64,000 nucleotides of DNA from positions 3,968,001-4,032,000 of the forward strand of contig NZ_CP113068.1 in the NCBI RefSeq assembly GCF_026625885.1, read 5' to 3'. Of this stretch, positions 25,902-34,815 are shown piece by piece. Position 1 is the stretch's first letter, and each line of letters starts with the position of its first letter. Both the position numbers and the translations under genes were made by a program. Origin of the DNA: Roseateles sp. SL47. GTDB lineage: Bacteria; Pseudomonadota; Gammaproteobacteria; Burkholderiales; Burkholderiaceae_C. Below the pieces are notes generated by a model that ran no database searches, had not been told where the DNA came from, and saw only the letters and a program-made list of their open reading frames with translations.

Positions 25902-28532
25902 TCACAGTTCCGCGCGCACGCTGATGGCGAAGCGGCGGCCGTCGGCATAGGTGCCGCGCGGCAGGTTGTAGTCGCTGAAGTAGCTGCGGCGTACCGTGTT
26001 GGTCAGGTTGTTGCCTTCCAGCGCGATTTTGATCTTGGCGGTCAGCGAGTAGCTGATGAACGCGTCGACCATGCCATAACCCTTCATCGTCACCGGGGTG
26101 AGGGCGGTGACGCCGTCATTGCTCGGATAACTCAGGCGCGAACCGACCGCATATTCACTGCGCCAGTTGTAGGCCAGACGGGCCGAGAAGTCGCCGTAGT
26201 CATACATGCCCACCAGGTTGGCGCTGCGCTTGGACAAGCCTTCCAGCGGACCGGTCTTGCCATTGATCGAGCTGGGCGCTTCGCTGTCCACAAAGGTGAA
26301 GTTGGCCTGCAGACCCAGCCCGCGCAGGAAGCCCGGCAGTTGGTTGAAGAAGCCTTGGTAGCCGATTTCCAGCCCCTTGATCTTGCCGTCGCGGCCATTG
26401 GTCGGCGTGGACAGCGAATAGGTCGTGCCGTTGATCGACACCTGCGACACGCTGTTCTGGATAAAGCCCTGCACATCCTTGTAGAACGCCGCGCCATAGA
26501 CGCTGTCGCTCTTGCTGATGTAGTACTCCAGCGTGGTGTCGACCTGGTTGGCGCGCAGGCGCTCCAGTTCTGGATTGCCCTGGTAGGCGGTCTGGTCGTT
26601 GACGTTCAGGCTCAGGCTGGGGGTGAGCTGGTCGAAGTTGGGACGTGTCACCACACGCGACACCCCCAGGCGGGCCTGCAGGTCCGGGCGGAGTTCCAGG
26701 CGCAGGTTCAGGCTGGGCAGCCAGTCGGTGTCGGTCTTGTCCAGATTGACCCGCTCGGCGCTGAGGTTGGTGTAGGCGCGGTCCACCTTGGTCCGCACCA
26801 CGCGCAGGCCAACATTGCCGGTCAGCGGCAGGCCCGCCAGGCTGGTGTCCAGATCACCCGCCCCATACAGGGCCCCGCCACGCTCGCGGTAGTTGAAGGT
26901 CTGCGCCGGGTCGAAGGTCGGCACCGACAGGTCGAAGGTGTCCCGCACGGCCTGGGCATTGCGCAGCCAGTTGGTGTCGGTCACGCCCAGCCATTGGCGA
27001 GGAATGTTGCCGCTGCCGGCGTCCTTCAGCAGGTTGTTGTAGGGCAGCAGGCCGACGCTCGGAATGTCGGACAGGCCGAACATCCAGATGTCGTTGATGG
27101 TGTTGATCTCGGCGCTTTCGGCACGGCGGTCGTTGATGCGGACACCGCCACGCACCTTGGTGAGGATGCCGGCATCCACCGGCTTGTCTACGTCCGCACG
27201 CCAGGCCGTTTCACGACCGGTGTTCTTGATGCGGAAGTACAGCGTCTTGTCCGCCCAGTAGTTGGCGGTGTTGTCCAGCTGCGAGGTCGACGAATAGGCC
27301 GAGGGCAGCTTGGTGCTCAGGTCGAAGGTGTAGGTGGCCGGGTCGTCGGAGAAGGTGCCCAGGCGCACTTCCTGATAGAAGCGGTCGAATTTGCTGCGGG
27401 TGTGGCTGATGTCGCTGCGCACCACGGCGTCCGCGACCTTCCACTTGCCGGCCAGCGACAGTTGGTCGATACGGGTGTCTTCATCCGCCACCGAGCTGGA
27501 GGTGCTCATGCTGGCCCCCCAGAACGTGCCGGACACAAAATGGCCGTTGCTGTCGGTCTTGATCTCGCCGTTGGGCCACAGTTGGCCCTGGTTGGCGGTG
27601 CTGCTGTAGTTGGCCCAGAACGGCGAGGCGTAGAGGCCGTAGACGTCGGTGCGGCTCTTGAGCTGCGTGTGGGTCAGGTCCAGCGTGTATTCGCTGCGGC
27701 CGTCCGGGCGCCATTGCAGCGCGGCGCTGGCCGCCTTGCGGTCCCGTTCGCCGAATTCATAGGCCAGCCAGTTGCCCAGCGGTGCCACCACGCCGGAGCC
27801 GTCGGCCAGGGCGGCCGGGTTGTCCAGCTCTTGTGTGTCCGAGCGGTATTCGCGCTTTTGCGTGGAGAGGCTCAGCAGGGCGCCGAATTCACCGGCATCC
27901 AGCTTCCAGCGGTTGGACACCAGCAGCGACCCTTCGGCATTGTTCTTGTCCGCCAGTTCGGCACGGGTGCCCTTGACCGAGCCGGCCAGCTTGAAGCCGG
28001 CGAAGTCGAACGGGCGACGGGTGCGCAGGTCGATGACGCCGCCGATGCCGCCTTCAATCAGATCGGCGGTCGGGGTTTTGTAGACGTCGGCACCGGCCAG
28101 CAACTCGGACGGGACGTCCTGGAACGACAGGCCACGCTCCTTGCCGGCGGTGAAGATCACCCGGCCGTTCAGCAGCGTCTGCGTCTGCTGCAGGCCACGC
28201 ACCTGCACCCGATCCCCTTCGCCGCGGTTGCGGGAGATCTGCACGCCGGTGATGCGCTGCAGTGCTTCGGCCACATTGGCGTCCGGCAACTTGCCGATGT
28301 CATCCGCCACGATGGAGTCCACCACCTGCTCGGCATTGCGCTTGATGTCCTGCGCACGGATCAGGCTGGAGCGCTGGCCTTGCACCACCACGGTGTCGAG
28401 CTTGGTGCTGTCACCGGAGGCGGGAGCCGCTTCCTGGGCGAGGACGGCCAAGGGGCTCAGCAGCGCGGCGCAGGCCAGGGCCACCGGGGCCAGGGGGGGC
28501 CGTGTGCTGTTGCGGGTGAGGGAAGCGGTCAT
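25902..28532 (-). CDS. TonB-dependent outer-membrane receptor for galactan fragments
   Basis: Outer-membrane barrel transporter of 876 aa. The signal peptide ends near AVLAQEA. A possible TonB box is LDTVVVQGQR. The plug domain follows with ADDIGKLPDANVAEALQRIT, GVQISRNRGEGDRVQVRGL and NGRVIFTAGKERGLSFQDVP. The rest is a 22-strand barrel ending in DGRRFAISVRAEL; a terminal Leu instead of Phe is unusual but seen. The plug is of the class often found near saccharide utilisation genes. It lies 89 bases downstream of the second GH53 gene on the same strand, so both are probably expressed from the operator-bearing promoter at 30109. The ligand, galacto-oligosaccharides, is inferred from neighbours. 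Confidence 0.92.
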   Translation of the reverse strand: MTASLTRNSTRPPLAPVALACAALLSPLAVLAQEAAPASGDSTKLDTVVVQGQRSSLIRAQDIKRNAEQVVDSIVADDIGKLPDANVAEALQRITGVQISRNRGEGDRVQVRGLQQTQTLLNGRVIFTAGKERGLSFQDVPSELLAGADVYKTPTADLIEGGIGGVIDLRTRRPFDFAGFKLAGSVKGTRAELADKNNAEGSLLVSNRWKLDAGEFGALLSLSTQKREYRSDTQELDNPAALADGSGVVAPLGNWLAYEFGERDRKAASAALQWRPDGRSEYTLDLTHTQLKSRTDVYGLYASPFWANYSSTANQGQLWPNGEIKTDSNGHFVSGTFWGASMSTSSSVADEDTRIDQLSLAGKWKVADAVVRSDISHTRSKFDRFYQEVRLGTFSDDPATYTFDLSTKLPSAYSSTSQLDNTANYWADKTLYFRIKNTGRETAWRADVDKPVDAGILTKVRGGVRINDRRAESAEINTINDIWMFGLSDIPSVGLLPYNNLLKDAGSGNIPRQWLGVTDTNWLRNAQAVRDTFDLSVPTFDPAQTFNYRERGGALYGAGDLDTSLAGLPLTGNVGLRVVRTKVDRAYTNLSAERVNLDKTDTDWLPSLNLRLELRPDLQARLGVSRVVTRPNFDQLTPSLSLNVNDQTAYQGNPELERLRANQVDTTLEYYISKSDSVYGAAFYKDVQGFIQNSVSQVSINGTTYSLSTPTNGRDGKIKGLEIGYQGFFNQLPGFLRGLGLQANFTFVDSEAPSSINGKTGPLEGLSKRSANLVGMYDYGDFSARLAYNWRSEYAVGSRLSYPSNDGVTALTPVTMKGYGMVDAFISYSLTAKIKIALEGNNLTNTVRRSYFSDYNLPRGTYADGRRFAISVRAEL

Positions 28533-28621
28533 GGTTGTCTCCGAAACTTGAGGTAACTCGTTTTAGGTGTGGTGGGGCCGGGGAAAGGGGGCGTTCAACA
28601 AGGGGGAGGGCCGAGGTCCGG

Positions 28622-30025
28622 TCAGGGGCAGGGCGCGGCGTCCCGGAACGCCTTGAGCGCGGGCAGCGCCCGACCGTTGGCGTCAAACAGGGTCTGGTTG
28701 GCCCAGGCATTGCCTTCACCGGTGCGCCAGCCCGCGCCGGGAACGTCCAGCCAGGCGGGTTCCCACCAGAACACGCCCAGGCCTTCCGGCACGGCAGCCA
28801 CGGCCTGCACCAGATCCCGCAGCATGGCGGCCTGGCCTTCCGGCGTGGCGGGGTAACCGCCGCGTTTTGCACCTTCTTCATTGAAGACGGTGGGGCCGCC
28901 GACTGGATGGTCCGGCCGCCATCCATACGCGGTTTCCACCACCACCAGCGGTTTGCGGTAGCGGTCGGAGAGGTCGCGCAGGTTGGTGCGCAGGGCCTCG
29001 AAACCATCGTGGTGATAGGGGTACCAGCTCAGCCCGATCACGTCGTAATCCAGCTTGCCAGCTTCGAACTGGTCGTACACGCCGCGGAACATCTCGCCGC
29101 TTTTGCCGTCGCCCTGATGGGCCAGGTGGAGCATGACCGGCAGGCGGCTGCCCCGGAGGGCATCGGTAGCGCGGACGCCGCGAATGCCGGCCCGCAGCAG
29201 TTCAACAAATGCCTGCTCGCCGCCGATCTTTTCGTCCGGAGTCTCGCGCCAGGTCTTGCCGTCCGGCCAAAGCATGCCGCCGTTGATTTCGTTGCCGACC
29301 TGAATCATGTCGGGGTCGGTGCCCTGGTCATGCAGGGCCGTCAGCACTTGCGAGGTATAGCGTTCAACCGCAGCCTGCAATTCGGCCCCGTGGAGCTTGG
29401 CCCAGGCGGCCGGTTTGGCCTGCTTGCCGGGGTCGGTCCAGAAGTCGGAATAGTGGATGTCCAGCAGCAGCTTGAGGCCTTGCTTGCGGATGCGTTTGGC
29501 CAGCGCCAGCGTCACTTCCAGCCCGTTGTTGCCGCCGCCCACCGGGTCGCCGTGGCGGGAAATGATGCGCTCACCTTCCACCACGTCACGTGCATTGACC
29601 GGGGTGTGCCACAGCCGCAGCCGGGCCCAGTTGATGCCGGCCACTCGCAGGATCTGCAAGGCCGTGCCGCTCCGGCCGTCGGCGGTGGAAAACCTGGCGC
29701 CGCCGCGTTCCACCACGTCCAGCGTGGAGACATCAGCGCCCAGGATGAAGGATTTGGCGTACTTGGTGGCCGTTGGGGCCTGGCAGAGGGGCGCGGACGC
29801 CACAGCGGCCGGTGCGGATGCCGTGGCGGCCGCTGTGGCGCCCGCAGTCGCACCAGCAGTTGTTCCAGAAGCAGTGCCGGAAAGGGCTGCAGGCGGCGCC
29901 AGCCCGTCTGCCGCCAGAGCGGGCAGGGCATGGCTGGCCAGCGCGGCGCCACCGGCCAGCATCAGGCGACGGCGCCCCGGGTTGGCGGGGGCAGGGGAAG
30001 GGTGCGCAGGGGACGCATCGGTCAT
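28622..30025 (-). CDS. GH53 endo-beta-1,4-galactanase (second copy)
   Basis: Second GH53 enzyme, 467 aa from ATG 30025. The leader has a twin-arginine motif (GRRRLMLAGGAALASH) ending at PALAAD. Residues about 40-75 are an Ala/Thr-rich low-complexity stretch absent from the first copy. The barrel shows ILGADVSTLDVVERGG, RLRLWHTPVNARD, DIHYSDFWTDPGKQAKP, the acid/base Glu246 in IQVGNEINGGMLWPDG and the nucleophile Glu364 in LVVVETAYGW. The frame extends upstream to a GTG at 30079, but that would bury the leader. The operator palindrome is about 80 bases upstream. The two galactanases are clearly different in sequence, so they are not a recent duplication. Confidence 0.92.
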   Translation of the reverse strand: MTDASPAHPSPAPANPGRRRLMLAGGAALASHALPALAADGLAPPAALSGTASGTTAGATAGATAAATASAPAAVASAPLCQAPTATKYAKSFILGADVSTLDVVERGGARFSTADGRSGTALQILRVAGINWARLRLWHTPVNARDVVEGERIISRHGDPVGGGNNGLEVTLALAKRIRKQGLKLLLDIHYSDFWTDPGKQAKPAAWAKLHGAELQAAVERYTSQVLTALHDQGTDPDMIQVGNEINGGMLWPDGKTWRETPDEKIGGEQAFVELLRAGIRGVRATDALRGSRLPVMLHLAHQGDGKSGEMFRGVYDQFEAGKLDYDVIGLSWYPYHHDGFEALRTNLRDLSDRYRKPLVVVETAYGWRPDHPVGGPTVFNEEGAKRGGYPATPEGQAAMLRDLVQAVAAVPEGLGVFWWEPAWLDVPGAGWRTGEGNAWANQTLFDANGRALPALKAFRDAAPCP

Positions 30026-30105
30026 CAGGTGGCGGTCGCTCAAGGTTGTCTCGCTCCGGCGGTGGTCCAGCAGAACCACGCTCTTCTGTGCTTGGGCTTC
30101 ATCTC

Positions 30106-30123
30106 AGGTTAATCGCTTAACCT
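30106..30123. promoter_or_regulatory. LacI-type operator before the second GH53 gene
   Basis: AGGTTAATCGCTTAACCT is an 18-bp palindrome except at its centre; its 12-base core is identical to the site at 16191. It lies 81 bases before the GH53 start codon and would control the GH53-TonB receptor unit. Confidence 0.75.
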
Positions 30124-30494
30124 GTTGCTAGTGTCCACGATTTGCCCTCCCGCACCATTGAGGGGTTTCCCGGAAGGGCTGGAAAGCCACATTCGGGGGG
30201 GGTGCACCGTTCTGGGGCTCGCTCCCGTGGAGCGCGGTGGCAGGGGCCGCAGGCAGTCCAGAGCCGACCCGCAAAACTGCCCGGCCGGGTCAAGCCCCCC
30301 GGGGGAGGGGGCTTTGTGCGAGTCGCGTGTCGTAACAACTTACCGTAACAACTGTTGCGTTGTTCCCCCTTCGGACTTCCCCCTTCTTAGGGGGTGCTTT
30401 ACCCCCCCACCGGCCTAAGATGCGCCCGTCTCCGGTGCAAGAGGGGTTGCGATGTGCAAACCGGAGTTGGGTACATCGCTCAAGGGGGGGCCCT
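30124..30494. other. Gene-free region before the response regulator, with GC hairpins
   Basis: About 370 bases with no supported gene. It contains a hairpin AAGCCCCC (30292-30299) / GGGGGCTT (30307-30314), a direct repeat CGTAACAACT (30331-30340 and 30344-30353), and CCCCC / GGGGG / CCCCC blocks (30379-30383, 30390-30394, 30402-30406) in which the G block can pair with either C block. The promoter of the response-regulator gene must be here. Confidence 0.5.
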
Positions 30495-31193
30495 ATGGAA
30501 GGTATGACTGATCTCCGCCATTTTGCGGGTTCTGTAAATGGTGGCTTTGCCATGTCCAACATGACTGTCACGCGTCGCGTGCTGCTCGTGGATGACCATG
30601 AATTGGTTCGCGCGGGCATTCGTACTCTTTATCAATCGCTGGATGAGATTGCCATCGACTGGGTGGAAGCCTGCTCGCTGCAGGAGGGGCTGCAGCAGTA
30701 TGGTGAACATGCAGACGGGCAGGGCATTGATGCGGTCCTGCTGGACCTGAACCTGGGTGATTGCAAGGGTTTGCAGGGTTTGCGTCAGTTCATGGAGGCC
30801 TATCCGCAGGCGCGGGTGGTGGTCTTCAGCGGCACACAGGATGAATTTGTGGTCCGTCAGGCGCGAGCGATGGGGGCGGTGGGATATCTGCCCAAGGGCG
30901 CGCTGATGTCCGAGATGCGCAGCACCTTGCGTGCGCTGTTGGCGGAGCAACGCCGGTCCGGCCCGCCTGGGTCGATGTTTCCGCGTTTCCCGTCCTCGGC
31001 CATGTATGACCGTGTGGCCGAATTGGGCCCGCGTCATCTGGAAATTCTGGAATTGGTGCTCTCCGGCTGCAGCAATCAGGAGATCAGCAATTCCACGCAA
31101 CTCTCGCTGGGCACGGTGAAGAACTATGTGTCCTCTCTGCTGCTGGCGCTGGATGTGAAATCGCGCTCGCACATGATCAGTCTGTTCCGCTGA
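30495..31193 (+). CDS. LuxR-family response regulator
   Basis: DNA-binding response regulator, 232 aa from ATG 30495, which has an AAGGGGGG ribosome site 6 bases upstream; ATG 30552 is a shorter alternative starting just before the receiver domain. The receiver starts RRVLLVDDHELVRAGIRTLY, the phospho-acceptor is Asp84 in DAVLLDLNLGD, and the conserved Lys lies in GYLPKGALMSEM. The output domain is a LuxR/FixJ helix-turn-helix: ILELVLSGCSNQEISNSTQL and LGTVKNYVSSLLLALDVKSR. The hybrid kinase gene begins 4 bases after its stop codon, making an obvious two-component pair. Control of the adjacent secretion locus is plausible but inferred. Confidence 0.9.
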   Translation: MEGMTDLRHFAGSVNGGFAMSNMTVTRRVLLVDDHELVRAGIRTLYQSLDEIAIDWVEACSLQEGLQQYGEHADGQGIDAVLLDLNLGDCKGLQGLRQFMEAYPQARVVVFSGTQDEFVVRQARAMGAVGYLPKGALMSEMRSTLRALLAEQRRSGPPGSMFPRFPSSAMYDRVAELGPRHLEILELVLSGCSNQEISNSTQLSLGTVKNYVSSLLLALDVKSRSHMISLFR

Positions 31194-31197
31194 TTCC

Positions 31198-33039
31198 TTG
31201 GCTGAGCGAAAGCGTAGACGGTCGGCGGAGTCTGCCGGGGCCAGTCAGTTCGTGGCGGTGGCCGGTCGCGCCGGGGATGACAACCCGCAGGAGGGCCGGC
31301 GCCACGAGCGCCGCGCCATTGTTCGCCGCCTGGAAGATGCGGCCTTTGATGAGGCCTGGGCGCACTGGCCCTGGCTGCTTGCGGCGGTGGCTTTGCCGCT
31401 GCTGGTGTCCATCAACCGCCGGGATCTGTCTCCGGGGCTGATGCTCTGGCTGAGCGGCGTGGCGGCCTTGGCGGCCGGCTGTGTCTGGACGGCGCGGCAC
31501 ATGTCGCACCGGCTCGCACGTCCCTCGGTGCGCAGTTCCCTCGATCCCCGCAAGGGTCGCCGCCTGCTGCTGTTGCAGGGGGCGGGCTGTCTGCTGCTGC
31601 TGAGTTTGCATCCCTGGATTGCGGAAACGCCGGGCGCCCGTGCGCCGTTGGCGGGCCCGCTGCTGGCGGCGGCTTCCACGGTGCTGGCGGTGTTGCTCGC
31701 GCCCATGGGCCGAGGGGCGGCGGCTGCTGCCCTGTTGCCGGCGTCCGAGGGGCTGGCGCGGCTGGTGCTGGACGGGGCCCTGGAGCGTCCCTTGCAGGGC
31801 GCGGCCTGGTTTGCGGCGGCCATGGCGGTGGCGGGACTGGCGCTGCTGGAGCAGCATCGCTGGCACCGCAATCAACTTTGGGTGATGCAGCGTGATGACC
31901 GCGTGAACCTGCTGGAGCAGGAGCGGGACGAGGCGGTGCGGGCCGATCAGGAAAAGAGCCGCTTCCTCGCCATTGCCAGCCATGACCTGCGCCAGCCAGT
32001 GCATGCGCTGGGCCTGTTTGCAGCCACCCTGGAGCGGCGCCTGCAGGGCAGTGCCGAAGAGCCCCTGGTGCGCAACGTAATGCGGTCCATCGAGGGGCTG
32101 GAGCGTTCGTTTAATGCCATGCTGGACATCTCCCGCCTGGACGCCGGCACGGTCGAACCCAACATCCAGCACTTTGCCCTGCGCGACCTGTTCCGCCGGC
32201 TGCACATGCACTATGCCGGCCAGGCGGAGGCGTCGGGGCTGGGCCTGCGTCTGGCGCCGGGGGGGAAATCGGTCAGCAGCGACCCGCAACTCCTGGAGCG
32301 GATTCTGGGCAACCTGGTCCAGAACGCCCTGAAGTACACCGAAACAGGCGGCGTCGTGGTGGTGGCCCGCAGCACGGCGGACAACATCAACCTTGAAGTG
32401 TGGGATACGGGGATCGGCATCAAACCGGCCGACCTGCCCCGCATCTTTGCCGAGTTCTATCAGGTGGGCCACGGCGAGCGTAGTCGCACCCAGGGCTTGG
32501 GCATGGGCCTGGCCATTGTGAAGCGGCTGGCGCATTTGCTGGGCTACCGGCTGATGGTGGCCTCCCGGCCGGGGCGGGGCACCATGTTCCGTCTCAGCAT
32601 TCCCGTCAGGCAACTGCATGCCGTGCAGGATGTCATTGGCGCGGCCGACACCGTTCCCATGTCGGTGATCGAGCCCCGCTCGGTGCTGGTGATAGACGAC
32701 GAGGAGCCGATCCGGGAGGGTCTGAAAGTGCTGCTCGAGGAATGGGGTTACGAGGTGCAGGTGGCCGCGCATGCCGAAGATGCCGAGCGGGTGGCGCGTG
32801 AGCGCCCGGAACCGCCGGATCTGATCCTGTCCGACTTGCATCTGGGTGATGGCCCTGATGGCCTCGATGCCATTCGCGCCGTACGGACGGTGTATGGGCT
32901 GGATGTGCCCGCCATTCTGGTCACGGGCGACACCAGCAAGGAAGAAATTCGGCGCGCCACCGAGAGTGGCCACACCGTGCTCTTCAAGCCCCTGCAACCG
33001 CGCAAGCTCTTCAACGCCCTGCGCGGCATGGTGGCCTGA
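31198..33039 (+). CDS. Hybrid sensor histidine kinase with C-terminal receiver
   Basis: Membrane sensor of up to 613 aa. About six hydrophobic helices occupy residues 55-220 with no large periplasmic domain, so it probably senses within or through the membrane. The kinase core has ASHDLRQPVHALGLF with phospho-acceptor His262, the N box LGNLVQNALKYTETGG and the ATP lid GLGMGLAIVKRLAHLLG. A receiver domain follows, with Asp546 in LILSDLHLGD. The start is uncertain: a TTG at 31198 lies 4 bases after the response-regulator stop codon, and a GTG at 31252 is a shorter choice. The stop codon lies inside the stem of a strong terminator. Confidence 0.88.
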   Translation: MAERKRRRSAESAGASQFVAVAGRAGDDNPQEGRRHERRAIVRRLEDAAFDEAWAHWPWLLAAVALPLLVSINRRDLSPGLMLWLSGVAALAAGCVWTARHMSHRLARPSVRSSLDPRKGRRLLLLQGAGCLLLLSLHPWIAETPGARAPLAGPLLAAASTVLAVLLAPMGRGAAAAALLPASEGLARLVLDGALERPLQGAAWFAAAMAVAGLALLEQHRWHRNQLWVMQRDDRVNLLEQERDEAVRADQEKSRFLAIASHDLRQPVHALGLFAATLERRLQGSAEEPLVRNVMRSIEGLERSFNAMLDISRLDAGTVEPNIQHFALRDLFRRLHMHYAGQAEASGLGLRLAPGGKSVSSDPQLLERILGNLVQNALKYTETGGVVVVARSTADNINLEVWDTGIGIKPADLPRIFAEFYQVGHGERSRTQGLGMGLAIVKRLAHLLGYRLMVASRPGRGTMFRLSIPVRQLHAVQDVIGAADTVPMSVIEPRSVLVIDDEEPIREGLKVLLEEWGYEVQVAAHAEDAERVARERPEPPDLILSDLHLGDGPDGLDAIRAVRTVYGLDVPAILVTGDTSKEEIRRATESGHTVLFKPLQPRKLFNALRGMVA

Positions 33040-33083
33040 GGGTTGAAACGCGGCTTGCGCGCCGCGTTTCAACCCTCAATTTT
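33037..33083 (+). terminator. Strong terminator of the two-component operon
   Basis: Perfect 18-bp stem: 33037-33054 (TGAGGGTTGAAACGCGGC) pairs with 33061-33078 around a 6-base loop, followed by ATTTTG. The kinase TGA stop codon forms the first three bases of the stem. It separates the regulator pair from the secretion genes. Confidence 0.9.
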
Positions 33084-33090
33084 GAGCAAT

Positions 33091-33106
33091 GTGACTTTCG
33101 ACCACT
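33091..33106 (+). promoter_or_regulatory. Shared T6SS upstream element, tssA copy
   Basis: GTGACTTTCGACCACT begins 70 bases before the tssA ATG. Close matches lie upstream of vgrG, ppkA and tagH, all in the same orientation. Confidence 0.5.
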
Positions 33107-33160
33107 GCGCAGATTCAAACCTATCTCTAGAGTCCGGTCGTTAAGAAAACGCCGGACGCA

Positions 33161-34186
33161 ATGGCTGATATAGAACTCGATCATCTGCTGAGCCCTCTTC
33201 AGGACGACGCCCCCTGTGGCCCCGACCTGGAATACGACCCTGCCTTCCTGGCGCTGCAGACCGCAGGCGAAGGCAAAGCCGAACAGCAGTATGGCGACAC
33301 GGTCATCCCCGCCGAGGAACCTGACTGGATCAAGGTCTGGGAACAGGCCCTGGCCTTGGCCGAGCGCAGCCGCGACCTGCGCCTGGCCGTCTGGCTGGTG
33401 CGCAGCGGCGCCCGCCTCAAAGGCCTCCAGGCCGCCCTGCAAGGCCTCACCCTCATCCACGGCCTGCTGGACCGTCACTGGCACCACGTTCACCCCCAAC
33501 TGGACGCCAGCGACAACAACGACCCCACCATGCGCATGAATGCGCTGCTGCCCCTGGCCAGCGGCGATGGCGGCCTGGCCGACCTGCGCGCCGCCAGCCT
33601 CACCGGTCAGCGCGGCGGCCCCCGCGTGCGCGACGTGGAACTGGCGTTTGGCAATGCCGACCCCGGCCCCAATGAATCGGCCCCCTCGCCGCAAGGCCTG
33701 CAGGAAGGCCTCAGCGCCTTCGCCGCGCAAGAACCGGCCCTGCTGGAACGCCTGCAGGCGGGGGTCACCACCGTCCAGGCCATCTCCGACATCATCGAAC
33801 AGCACCTGGGCGTTGCTCAGGGACCGGACTTCTCCCCCTTGATCCGTGTCCTCAAGCCCCTCGCTCAATTGGCTGCTCAACTCGGCGGTGGCACGGTGGC
33901 CGCAGCCGACGACGTGTCGGCCGCCGGGGAAGGCCTCGACGCCTCCCCCGGTGCGTCCGCCACCCGGGTGGTGGTGCCCGCCGGGGTCATTGCCAGCCGT
34001 GAAGACGCCATGCGGGCCCTGCAGCGCGTGTGCGACTGGATCGAGCTGAACGAGCCCAGCAACCCCGCCCCGTTGCTGATCCGCCGTGCCCAGCGGCTGA
34101 TGAGCAAGAACTTCATGGACATCATTCGCGACCTGGTGCCGGATGGCCTGCGCGAGATTGAACGCCTGGCCGGTACCAGTGAGTGA
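33161..34186 (+). CDS. tssA: T6SS baseplate/tail assembly protein TssA (ImpA domain)
   Basis: TssA coordinates baseplate priming and sheath-tube polymerisation in the cytoplasm. The protein (341 aa) has the N-terminal ImpA domain, with CGPDLEYDPAF, EEPDWIKVWEQALALAERSR, LRLAVWLVRSGARLKGLQA and HPQLDASDNNDPTMRMNAL. A middle linker is followed by a short C-terminal domain SREDAMRALQRVCDWIELNE ending GLREIERLAG. The size and ending fit the short TssA class rather than the long membrane-linked one. It is the first gene of the tssABC unit, behind the shared 16-bp element. Confidence 0.92.
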   Translation: MADIELDHLLSPLQDDAPCGPDLEYDPAFLALQTAGEGKAEQQYGDTVIPAEEPDWIKVWEQALALAERSRDLRLAVWLVRSGARLKGLQAALQGLTLIHGLLDRHWHHVHPQLDASDNNDPTMRMNALLPLASGDGGLADLRAASLTGQRGGPRVRDVELAFGNADPGPNESAPSPQGLQEGLSAFAAQEPALLERLQAGVTTVQAISDIIEQHLGVAQGPDFSPLIRVLKPLAQLAAQLGGGTVAAADDVSAAGEGLDASPGASATRVVVPAGVIASREDAMRALQRVCDWIELNEPSNPAPLLIRRAQRLMSKNFMDIIRDLVPDGLREIERLAGTSE

Positions 34187-34261
34187 TGCGTCCCGAATTT
34201 CCTTCCCTTCAAAAGAACCATTTCGACGCCCACGACGACGTCTTTCATCAGGAGTAAGACC

Positions 34262-34774
34262 ATGGCCACCAGCAGCCAGAAGTTCATCGCCAGGAACCGT
34301 GCACCTCGCGTGCAGATTGAATACGACGTCGAACTCTACGGCGCCGAGAAGAAGGTCCAGCTGCCCTTCGTGATGGGCGTGCTGTCGGACCTGTCGGGCA
34401 AGCCGAACGAACCGCAGGCCCCGGTGGCGGACCGCAAGTTCCTGGATTTCGATGTCGACAACTTCGATGCCCGCATGAAGGCGATGAAGCCGCGTGTGGC
34501 CTTCAACGTGCCCAACACCCTGACGGGCGAAGGCAACCTGATGGTCGACATCACCTTCGAAAGCATGGATGACTTCTCGCCGGCCGCCGTGGCCCGCAAG
34601 GTGGACGGTCTCAAGCAACTGCTGGAAGCGCGTCAGCAACTGGCCAACCTCATCACCTACATGGATGGCAAGGTCGGCGCGGAACAGCTGATCGCCAAGG
34701 TGGTCAAGGACGAAGCGCTGCTCAAGTCCCTGGCGTCCGCCCAGAAACCCGCCGACGGCACCGACGCACAGTGA
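34262..34774 (+). CDS. tssB: T6SS contractile sheath small subunit TssB
   Basis: Forms with TssC the contractile sheath that drives the Hcp tube. Length 170 aa is typical. Motifs: RNRAPRVQIEYDVELYGAEK, LPFVMGVLSDLSGK, FLDFDVDNFDARMKAMKPRV and VDITFESMDDFSPAAVARKV, all hallmark TssB/VipA stretches. AGGAG at 34250-34254, 7 bases before the ATG, supports the start. tssC follows after 41 bases. Confidence 0.97.
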   Translation: MATSSQKFIARNRAPRVQIEYDVELYGAEKKVQLPFVMGVLSDLSGKPNEPQAPVADRKFLDFDVDNFDARMKAMKPRVAFNVPNTLTGEGNLMVDITFESMDDFSPAAVARKVDGLKQLLEARQQLANLITYMDGKVGAEQLIAKVVKDEALLKSLASAQKPADGTDAQ

Positions 34775-34815
34775 TCGCAGCCGCGCACTGAATCAAGACT
34801 CCGGAGCACCCCACC

